Assembly (NCBI GenBank): GCA_035527715.1 | Contig: DATKZY010000079.1 | Coordinates: forward strand, 1-33,067 | Reading direction: 5' to 3' | DNA: 33,067 nt | DNA from: DSUN01 sp035527715 | GTDB lineage: Bacteria; Planctomycetota; PUPC01; DSUN01 | Shown here: positions 8,579-14,911 of the stretch, in pieces | Layout: every line of letters begins with the position of its first letter | How positions within the stretch are numbered: the stretch's first letter is position 1 | Made by a program: the position numbers and the translations under genes | The notes under the pieces: model-generated | Seen by the model: only the letters and a program-made list of their open reading frames with translations | What the model was told of the DNA's origin: nothing | Databases searched by the model: none

Positions 8579-10054
8579 ATGGGCAGGTTGTTCTCTGGCA
8601 TGCTGCTTGTCATCTGCGTCAGCCCGCTCGCCTCCGCTGCCACGCCGCTCGACCACCTGCGGGCAACAACGGGGCCGCGTTTCCGTGTGGGCCACACGCT
8701 GCCGCTGCTGACGCGCTGGGGCTGGCGGCTGTCGTACGACATCCAGCTCGAGTTGACCGAGCACTGGGGCTACGCGCTCGAGATGGGCGAGGTCAACGCG
8801 AGCGTGGTCCCGCAACTCGACGACCCGAAGAGCCTGCCTGCGAGGCTCTGCTCCCTGACGGCCTCCGACCCGAAACGCTACCCTCTCTCGGTGCTCGCGC
8901 ACCGCGCCTGCTGCGACAGGAAGTTCGTCGCGGCCCTGCCGCCGGAGACCTGGTGCCAGGACGCGGAGGGCAAGGCCATCGAGCCGAAGACCTGGAGCCC
9001 CGAGGCGCCCGACGCGGTCTTCCAGAGGGCCGCTGCCGCGGCCGCCGAGCCGCTCAAGAAGGTGCTCGAGAAGGCCCCCATCGCCATCATCCTGAACGGC
9101 GGCGAATACGCCCTCAGCGTCTCCGGCCACTGCGCGAAGGTCTGGCAGCAGGACCCCAAGGTGATGAAGGCCAAGGGCGAGCGGGATTGGTTCGACTACA
9201 TCACCGAGCGGAAGGCCCACCAGGAGATGATCATCACGGAGGCCATCCGGGCCGCGTGCCCCGACCGCCTGCTCTACGGCTACTACTACGTCGAGGGCTG
9301 CCCCCACCGCGGCCGCCACGGCGGCTGGAAGGCCTGGGCCTGGGACTACCCGCCGATGCGACGCGTGTGCGACCTGCCCGGCAGCTCCATCTACTACGTC
9401 CACTTCAACTCGGGCTGGACGGGTGACAACGACATGCTCACCCAGGCCCTCAACGCGACCGCCCAGCATCTTGCCCAGGGCGATGCGCTCTCGTACAACT
9501 GGCTCAATGGCGGCTGGACGCGCGAGAAGATGGGCGAGAAGGCATTCGGCGACCTGGCGCGCTACACGGGCTACCTGAAGTGCTACTACACGGCGGGGAT
9601 GCTCGGCGGCTGCGCGGGCTACTTCGCCTATCCCAAGGGCGGCTTCGACGGCGATGTCCAGCCCGAGCCGCCGCACTGGCTCGCCCAGATGACGGCTCTT
9701 GGCCACGTCCACGCCCTCTTCTCCCACCTCGAGGAGTTCCTCCGGAAAGGCGATCTGCTCGCCGGCCCTGACAAGCATCGCTGGTCGAAAGACCTGCCGG
9801 CCTACGAGTTCCCGACGGGCGACCCGGCCGCCCGCGTCGTGGCCCGCAAGCACCGCGAGCGCGACGAGTGGCTCGTCACCGCCTGGGCCGCGGGCGGCGA
9901 CGACCGCCAGGTCTCGGCGACGATTCCCGGCCTCGGAGCCGTGACGGTCGAGGCACGAGCCTGCGGGAGCGTCTACCGCGCCGTGATCAAAGACGGCCAG
10001 CCGAGCCTGACCCGCGTGGACGAGAACGGCATGCACCCGACGGCGGGACCGTAG
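8579..10054 (+). CDS. Secreted protein of unknown family, possibly a barrel-type glycosidase
   Basis: The start is taken at ATG 8579, preceded by GAAGGGG at a good distance and opening a signal peptide (MGRLFSGMLLVICVSPLASA), which gives 491 residues. Upstream in-frame starts would encode an unlikely Arg-rich leader. I do not recognise the family. The body has many aromatic residues and alternating strand/helix character: PLLTRWGWRLSYDIQLELTE, then PIAIILNGGEYALS with E176 at the end of a probable strand, LLYGYYYVEGCPHRGRHGG, and SIYYVHFNSGWTGDNDM. This layout is compatible with a TIM-barrel hydrolase, with E176 a possible acid, and with a small C-terminal beta domain (VVARKHRERDEWLVTAWAAGGD). 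It is divergent from, and shares a regulatory region with, the secreted hydrolase operon, so a role in the same polysaccharide pathway is likely. The stop codon lies inside a palindromic repeat. Confidence 0.8.
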   Translation: MGRLFSGMLLVICVSPLASAATPLDHLRATTGPRFRVGHTLPLLTRWGWRLSYDIQLELTEHWGYALEMGEVNASVVPQLDDPKSLPARLCSLTASDPKRYPLSVLAHRACCDRKFVAALPPETWCQDAEGKAIEPKTWSPEAPDAVFQRAAAAAAEPLKKVLEKAPIAIILNGGEYALSVSGHCAKVWQQDPKVMKAKGERDWFDYITERKAHQEMIITEAIRAACPDRLLYGYYYVEGCPHRGRHGGWKAWAWDYPPMRRVCDLPGSSIYYVHFNSGWTGDNDMLTQALNATAQHLAQGDALSYNWLNGGWTREKMGEKAFGDLARYTGYLKCYYTAGMLGGCAGYFAYPKGGFDGDVQPEPPHWLAQMTALGHVHALFSHLEEFLRKGDLLAGPDKHRWSKDLPAYEFPTGDPAARVVARKHRERDEWLVTAWAAGGDDRQVSATIPGLGAVTVEARACGSVYRAVIKDGQPSLTRVDENGMHPTAGP

Positions 10055-10075
10055 GCGGGGCGTCTCTGCCCCGCG
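10051..10075. repeat. Palindromic repeat half-element
   Basis: The 25-base sequence begins GTAGGCGGGGCGTC and ends GCCCCGCG. Its TAG provides the stop codon of the upstream gene. A near-identical sequence occurs twice, in opposite orientation, at 11804-11864. The rest of the 55-base gap before glpK is a GAC/GAG-rich low-complexity run (about 10082-10107). Confidence 0.65.
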
Positions 10076-10109
10076 ATGGCTCGACGACGAGGACGACGAG
10101 GACGAGCTG

Positions 10110-11588
10110 ATGGGGAAGTTGGTCTTGGCTCTTGACCTCGGCACCACGGGCAATCGGGCGATCGCCTTCGACGCCAGCTTCCGCCCCGTGGCGCAGGCAT
10201 ATGCCGAGTTCACGCAGCACTTCCCCCGGCCCGGGTGGGTGGAGCACGACCCGTTCGAGATATGGGACAGTCTGCTGACGTGCATCCGCCGCGTGTCGCG
10301 CGAGGTGAACGTGGCCGACATTGCCGCGGTCGCCGTCACCAACCAGCGCGAGACGACGGTGCTGTGGGACAGCGAGACGGGCCGCCCCGTGCACAACGCG
10401 ATCGTGTGGCAGTGCCGCCGCACGGCGGAGCATTGCTCCGAGCTGAAAGCGAAGCATGCCGACGAGGTCCACCGCAAGACGGGTCTCGTCGTTGACGCCT
10501 ACTTCTCCGCCACGAAGATCGCCTGGGTGCTTGAGAACGTGCCCGAGGCGCGCGCCCTTGCCGAGCAAGGCCGCCTCCTGTTTGGCACGGTGGACACCTG
10601 GGCCATCTGGAACCTCACGGGCCGGCGGGTCCACGCGACCGATCCGTCGAATGCCTCGCGCACGCTGCTCTTCAACATCGTCGAGGGGAGCTGGGATGAG
10701 CGGCTCGTGGATCTCTTTGGGGCCAAGGGCGTCGCGCTGCCCGATGTCAAGCCATCGCTCTCCGTCTTCGGCAGCACGCAGAAGGAGATTCTCGGCCGCG
10801 AGGTGCCCATCGCGGCCGACCTGGGCGACCAGCAGGCGGCGCTCTTCGGCCAGGGCGGCTTCTCGCCGCAGAACCTCAAGAACACCTATGGCACCGGCCT
10901 CTTCCTGCTCGTGAACACGGGCACCCGCCTGGCCCTCTCGGACAAGTTGCTCACCACGGTGGCGTGGCAGAAGGAGGGGCAGCCGCTCCAATACGCGTTG
11001 GAGGGCAGCGTCTTCGTCGGCGGCGCGGCCATCCAGTGGCTGCGCGACGGGCTGCGGATCATCAAGAGCGCCCAGGAGAGCGAGGCCCTTGCGCAATCGC
11101 TCCCCGACAACGAGGGCGTCTACTTCGTCCCCGCGCTCGTCGGCCTGGGCGCGCCGCACTGGGACAGCTCGGCCCGCGGCACCTTCCTCGGCCTCACGCG
11201 GTCCACGCGGCGCGAGCACCTGGTTCGGGCCGCGCTCGAAGCCATGGCCTATCAGACGGGCGACGTTGTCGAAGCCCTGCCGCCTGAGGTCAGGGCGGAA
11301 ATCCGAGCCCTTCAGGCGGATGGGGGCGCGACAGCCAACGACTGGCTCATGCAGTTCCAGGCCGACATTCTCGGCATTCCCGTGGAAAGGAGTGCCGTGG
11401 CCGAGACGACCGCGCTGGGCGCCGCAGCGGCCGCGGGAATGACCCTGGGCCTCTGGAGCCAGGAGGAGTTCCTCACCACCCGCCAAGTGGACCGTGTGTT
11501 CACTCCGCGCATGGAGCGAGGCAGGGCAGAGCGGCTCTATGCGCGGTGGTGCGAGGCCGTCTCGCGCGCGAAGGGATGGGAAGCATGA
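10110..11588 (+). CDS. glpK: Glycerol kinase
   Basis: The 492-residue length is normal for the family. The enzyme phosphorylates glycerol to glycerol 3-phosphate with ATP in the cytoplasm. FGGY-family signatures are present: the N-terminal phosphate loop ALDLGTTGNRAI (residues 7-18), WVEHDPFEIW (43-52), the glycerol-contacting NQRET (78-82), Y131, the catalytic Asp in LGDQQAALFGQ (D240), KNTYGTG (257-263) and a C-terminal ADGGATANDWLMQFQAD. The loop reads DLGTTGN where many enzymes have DQGTTSS. No glpF or glpD is nearby. The stop overlaps the start of the glycyl-radical activase by four bases (ATGA), so the two are probably translationally coupled. Other FGGY sugar kinases are possible, but RETT, GDQQ and the overall pattern favour glycerol. 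Confidence 0.88.
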   Translation: MGKLVLALDLGTTGNRAIAFDASFRPVAQAYAEFTQHFPRPGWVEHDPFEIWDSLLTCIRRVSREVNVADIAAVAVTNQRETTVLWDSETGRPVHNAIVWQCRRTAEHCSELKAKHADEVHRKTGLVVDAYFSATKIAWVLENVPEARALAEQGRLLFGTVDTWAIWNLTGRRVHATDPSNASRTLLFNIVEGSWDERLVDLFGAKGVALPDVKPSLSVFGSTQKEILGREVPIAADLGDQQAALFGQGGFSPQNLKNTYGTGLFLLVNTGTRLALSDKLLTTVAWQKEGQPLQYALEGSVFVGGAAIQWLRDGLRIIKSAQESEALAQSLPDNEGVYFVPALVGLGAPHWDSSARGTFLGLTRSTRREHLVRAALEAMAYQTGDVVEALPPEVRAEIRALQADGGATANDWLMQFQADILGIPVERSAVAETTALGAAAAAGMTLGLWSQEEFLTTRQVDRVFTPRMERGRAERLYARWCEAVSRAKGWEA

Positions 11589-12574
11589 CGGGTCGCGTCT
11601 TCAACATCCAGCGCTTCTCGATCCACGACGGGCCCGGCATCCGCACCACCGTGTTTCTGAAGGGCTGCTCGCTGGCCTGCGTGTGGTGCCACAACCCGGA
11701 GTCCATCGCCCTCGCGCCCGAGCTGGCGTTCTTCCCGAACAAGTGCATCCGCTGCGGCCACTGCTTCGAGGCGTGCGAGACGGGGGCGCTCCGCCTGGTG
11801 CCTGTGGGCGGGGCCTCTGTGCCCCGCGCAGAAGAGGGACGCGGGGCAGAGACGCCCCGCCCACAAGATGGGTGGGAGCGGCGATACCAGAGGACCCTGT
11901 GCCGGGTGTGCGGGAAGTGCGCCGATGCCTGCTACGCCGAGGCCATCGTGATGGAGGGGCGCGACGTGGCCGCCGAGGAGGTCGTGGCCGAGGTGCTCAA
12001 GGACAAGCCGTTCTACGACAACTCGGGCGGTGGCGTGACGCTCTCGGGCGGCGAGCCGCTGCTCCAGGCCGACTTCTGTGCCGAGGTTCTCATTCGATGC
12101 AAGGCGCAGGGGGTCCACACGGCGCTCGACACGGCGGCGAGCGTGCCCTGGGCCGCGTTTGAGAAGGCGTTGCCGCACACCGATCTCGTGTTGCTCGACC
12201 TGAAGTTGATGGACGCCGAGCGCCACCGAGCCGCCACCGGCGCGGGCAACGAGCTGATCCTGGCGAATGCCCGCCGCCTCGCCGAGGCGGAGCCGCCCAT
12301 CGTTGTCCGCGTGCCCATCATCCCCGGCTACACGGACGACGAGGCGAATGTGGCGGCTATTGTGGACTTCGTGCGCGGCTTCCCGCGGCTGGAGTACGTG
12401 GAGCTTCTGCCGTACCACCGCTTCGCCGAGGCGAAGTATCGCCGCCTCGAGCGGGAGTACGGGCTGGAGGGCATCGAGGCGCCGCTCGCCGAGCCGCTCG
12501 CTGCGCTGGCTGCGGTGGTCGCTGCGCGGGGCCTGCGCGTCAAGGTGGCGCCCGGCGCGCGCAAGTCGCCTTGA
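11585..12574 (+). CDS. Glycyl-radical enzyme activating protein (radical SAM, ferredoxin-like insert)
   Basis: The protein has 329 residues from ATG 11585, which overlaps the glpK stop. A start nine bases upstream is also possible. It is a PflA-type activase that uses SAM and a [4Fe-4S] cluster to place a glycyl radical on a partner enzyme. The radical SAM motif is C28, C32, C35 (CSLACVWC), after FSIHDGPGIRTTVFLKGC. Two further four-Cys clusters follow: C54, C57, C60, C64 and C106, C109, C112, C116. This is the layout of activases for dehydratase, decarboxylase or lyase-type glycyl radical enzymes. SGGEPLLQ follows the clusters, and the partner-binding barrel runs on with LDLKLMD and PIIPGYTDD. 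Residues 74-93, between the two clusters, are encoded by a palindromic repeat. No glycyl radical enzyme gene is in the window, so the substrate enzyme is unknown. Confidence 0.85.
   Translation: MTGRVFNIQRFSIHDGPGIRTTVFLKGCSLACVWCHNPESIALAPELAFFPNKCIRCGHCFEACETGALRLVPVGGASVPRAEEGRGAETPRPQDGWERRYQRTLCRVCGKCADACYAEAIVMEGRDVAAEEVVAEVLKDKPFYDNSGGGVTLSGGEPLLQADFCAEVLIRCKAQGVHTALDTAASVPWAAFEKALPHTDLVLLDLKLMDAERHRAATGAGNELILANARRLAEAEPPIVVRVPIIPGYTDDEANVAAIVDFVRGFPRLEYVELLPYHRFAEAKYRRLEREYGLEGIEAPLAEPLAALAAVVAARGLRVKVAPGARKSP
11804..11864. repeat. Palindromic repeat translated inside the activase gene
   Basis: Two 25-base arms (11804-11828 and 11840-11864) are inverted copies with two mismatches, separated by 11 bases. 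Each arm matches the 10051-10075 repeat (GGCGGGGC core, then GCCCCGCG). The element is read in frame as residues 74-93 of the activase (VGGASVPRAEEGRGAETPRP) without disrupting either cysteine cluster. Confidence 0.7.
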
Positions 12575-12631
12575 CGCGACGGCCTCCGATGGCGATACTG
12601 GATGGCGGGAGGCCGCTCGAGGAGACGAGGC

Positions 12632-13246
12632 GTGAGCCACGTGAGGCGGACAGGGTGGGTGGCGCTCGTGGGCGTGGCGTGTGCCGTCGGGGCGGGCTGC
12701 GCGCAGCCGCCCAGGGACTACCTGGAGCAGCGGGGGGCGGACCTCGCCGACTGCTTCCGCTTCACCATCGGCTACGGCCTGATGACGTATTCGCGGGTGA
12801 AGTTCACGGACTGGATCGTCGTGGGAATGGGCGTCGCGGGCCGCGAGCGCTGGGGCTGGCGCGGCCGCTACGGCGACCGCGGCTGGGAGAAGCCCCGCGG
12901 CGGCGACATCTATATCGGCGACGTCGGCTACGAGGCTGGCTTCCCCCTCGTCGCCAACGAGGAGGGCAGCGATGCCGCCGGCAACCGCGTGAGCACGCTG
13001 GGACCCTCCATCACGAGGCGGCGCTACGCCAGCGACCTGGAGCCGCCCAAGTGGGGGAAGCTCGCGGACAGGTTCTGGATTGGCATGGCGGGAACGGCCG
13101 GGCTCTCCCTCGAGATCGGTATCAACGTGGCCGAGCTGCTGGACTTCGTCCTCGGGCTGTGGACGATTGACATCACAGAGGACGACACCTGGGCGCCCAA
13201 GCCACTCCCCGCCGAGCCGTCCGGCGAATCTCCGAAAGCCTATTAG
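12632..13246 (+). CDS. Small conserved-looking lipoprotein of unknown function
   Basis: I favour GTG 12632, which has AGGAG seven bases upstream, over ATG 12602, which has no ribosome-binding site; this gives 204 residues. The N-terminus (VSHVRRTGWVALVGVACAVGAGC) is a lipoprotein signal peptide with lipobox GAGC followed by AQ. The mature part is rich in Gly, Trp and aromatic residues: FRFTIGYGLMTYSRVKFTDWIVVGMG, then GDIYIGDVGYEAGFPL, and a hydrophobic stretch near the end (AGLSLEIGINVAELLDFVLGLW). This suggests an outer- or inner-membrane-anchored protein that may form membrane-associated beta strands. I do not recognise the family. It begins 57 bases after the activase and may be in the same transcript, but nothing links their functions. 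Confidence 0.65.
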   Translation: MSHVRRTGWVALVGVACAVGAGCAQPPRDYLEQRGADLADCFRFTIGYGLMTYSRVKFTDWIVVGMGVAGRERWGWRGRYGDRGWEKPRGGDIYIGDVGYEAGFPLVANEEGSDAAGNRVSTLGPSITRRRYASDLEPPKWGKLADRFWIGMAGTAGLSLEIGINVAELLDFVLGLWTIDITEDDTWAPKPLPAEPSGESPKAY

Positions 13247-13323
13247 CCGCAAACACTTACGCTCGCTGGCGACAGGCGATACGGTGGGCGGCGCCATCCT
13301 CCCTCCATCAATGGGCCAAGAGT

Positions 13324-13374
13324 GCCACCAAGGATGCCAACTCCCCCCTCCCTAGAGTTGGCATTCTTGGTGGC
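13324..13374. terminator. Long hairpin, possible terminator or repeat
   Basis: Arms 13324-13343 and 13355-13374 pair over 20 positions, with a single G-T wobble and an 11-base pyrimidine-rich loop. It lies about 80 bases after the lipoprotein stop and just before the next promoter. There is no T-run directly after it on the plus strand, so it is either a factor-dependent terminator or a dispersed palindromic repeat. Confidence 0.5.
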
Positions 13375-13394
13375 CTGGTGGCCGCAAAAAATAC

Positions 13395-13424
13395 TTGGCT
13401 TTGTGCATAGACGTAGTGTACAAT
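13395..13424 (+). promoter_or_regulatory. Promoter of the radical SAM gene
   Basis: TTGGCT (13395-13400) and TACAAT (13419-13424) are separated by 18 bases in an AT-rich island. Predicted transcription begins near 13431 and leaves a leader of about 120 bases. The leader opens with a GC hairpin (GCGGGGCC at 13439-13446 pairing with 13458-13465). Confidence 0.55.
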
Positions 13425-13549
13425 GTCTGAAGACCAACGCGGGGCCTCTTGGGCGGCGGCCCCGCCGCGGCGAGTAGAATCCTCCCCGTGGCCCATCCTC
13501 TCGCTCACACACCTCCTCGTCCCTTCACCAGTTGAAAGGGTGAACCGCC

Positions 13550-14644
13550 ATGCTCGACATGCTCAAGGGCATTTGGGGCGCGCTCAAGGCCCCGAGGACG
13601 TTCAGCGAATACGTCGCGCAGCAGCTCGGGCGCGGGCTGCTCAACGGCCCGCCCGTGCGGGCCGACGTGCTGAAGCTCGTGCCGCGATGGCTCTCGCGGA
13701 TGGCGCGGTGCGAGCGGCTGCGGGCCGCGGCACGCGCGGAACGCGGGCTCCACGTGCCCTCCGTGCTGTTCCTGGCGGTCACGGGGCGGTGCAACTTGCG
13801 CTGCCGGCACTGCTACACCCAGCGCTACGCGAAGGAGCACATGGCCCTGCCGCTCGCGCGCCGCATCCTGGGCGAGGCCCGCGAGCTGGGCGTGGCCATT
13901 GCCGTGGTGTCGGGCGGCGAGCCCCTCCTGCACCGCGACTTCTTTCAGATCCCCGGCGAGATGCCCGACGTGCCGTTCATCGTCTTCACGAACGGCGCAC
14001 TCGTCCGCCCGTTCCTCGACGATGGCCTGGCCACGCCGAACATGCTCTGGGTCGTGAGCGTGGACGGCCCGCGCGAGTGGAACGACGCGCGGCGCGGGGA
14101 GGGGAGCTACGATGTTTCTATGGCGGCGATGGACACGCTCCGCGAGCGCCGCATCCCCTTCGGCTTCTCGGTCACCATGTCGGGCGACAACGTGGCGGCC
14201 GCGGCCACGCCCGACTTCGTGGGCACGCTGGTCGCCCGCGGCTGCCGCAGCGGCTTCTTCCTCGAGCAGATTCCCAGCCCTCCCACCACGCCGCCGCTCG
14301 CCGAGCAGATCGAGGCGGGCCTGGCGCGGTGCCGGGCGGCATTCTCCATCCCGATCATCGGCTTCCCCGCCGACGAGTTGCGCTTCGGAGGCTGCCAGGC
14401 GGGCGGCAACGGCATCGCCCACATCTCGCCCGACGGCTACCTCGAGCCCTGCCCGGCGGCCCGCCTCGCCGCCGACTGCCTCCAGGACGTCTCCCTCGCC
14501 GCGGCTCTGAGCAACCCCTTCTTCCAGGAGTTCCGCGACCTCAAGGACCGCTTCGCCCACGAGGGCGAGTCGTGCTCCTACTCCGGCCACGAGGAGACGT
14601 TCGAGCGGGCCCTCGACCGCCTTGGCGCCCGCTCCACGGTCTGA
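13550..14644 (+). CDS. Radical SAM protein with C-terminal cysteine region
   Basis: The protein has 364 residues, and its start follows an AAAGGG-type ribosome-binding site. It opens with a basic amphipathic N-terminal region (residues 1-70). The radical SAM barrel then carries the cluster motif C81, C85, C88 (GRCNLRCRHCYT), the SAM-binding SGGEP (121-125), and VVSVDGPREWNDARRGEGSYD, as in the MoaA/PqqE/SPASM group. The C-terminal third has C282 (GGCQAGGNGIAHISPDGYLEPC), C301 and C310, which resembles a shortened SPASM-type cluster site or a Cys-containing metal site. It is a cytosolic redox enzyme of unknown substrate. No obvious precursor peptide lies next to it, so peptide modification is only one possibility. 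It is monocistronic, with its own promoter upstream and a 267-base gap downstream. Confidence 0.8.
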   Translation: MLDMLKGIWGALKAPRTFSEYVAQQLGRGLLNGPPVRADVLKLVPRWLSRMARCERLRAAARAERGLHVPSVLFLAVTGRCNLRCRHCYTQRYAKEHMALPLARRILGEARELGVAIAVVSGGEPLLHRDFFQIPGEMPDVPFIVFTNGALVRPFLDDGLATPNMLWVVSVDGPREWNDARRGEGSYDVSMAAMDTLRERRIPFGFSVTMSGDNVAAAATPDFVGTLVARGCRSGFFLEQIPSPPTTPPLAEQIEAGLARCRAAFSIPIIGFPADELRFGGCQAGGNGIAHISPDGYLEPCPAARLAADCLQDVSLAAALSNPFFQEFRDLKDRFAHEGESCSYSGHEETFERALDRLGARSTV

Positions 14645-14911
14645 GTGGCTCCGCCGCGCGACCCGCTGCCCAGGAATTCGTCGGGCAAAGCTCCCGCGGA
14701 GCCGCCGGGGAACTGTGGCCTTGCCTTCCCTGCCTCGGCGCACGGAGTACCCCGCAAACCCACAGCTTTTCCACATAGGTATAACACCTTACCCACAATC
14801 GGTATCGTGCCGCCGTGATACCGGGGAAATTCCCAATTCAGTTCGTCGTCCCCTTCAGATACGCTGCACCAGGGAGATTCTCCCTCACCATCTTTCCTGA
14901 GGGGAGCGGGG
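14645..14911. other. Intergenic region upstream of the sigma-54 activator
   Basis: The region includes two DnaA-box-like 9-mers in the same orientation, TTTTCCACA (14767-14775) and TTACCCACA (14789-14797), each one base from TTATCCACA. A small hairpin follows (GGTATC at 14801-14806 with GATACC at 14817-14822). No convincing sigma-70 promoter was identified. GGGGAG just before 14912 is the likely ribosome-binding site of the activator. Confidence 0.35.

Noticed and set aside
8363..10477. A minus-strand frame of about 700 codons across the operator region and opposite the secreted protein
   Set aside because: It would cross both dyads and the promoter and is antisense to a gene with a signal peptide and ribosome-binding site.
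14645..14911. Replication origin suggested by DnaA-like boxes
   Set aside because: Only two imperfect boxes, with no AT-rich unwinding region and no dnaA, dnaN or gyrB neighbours.
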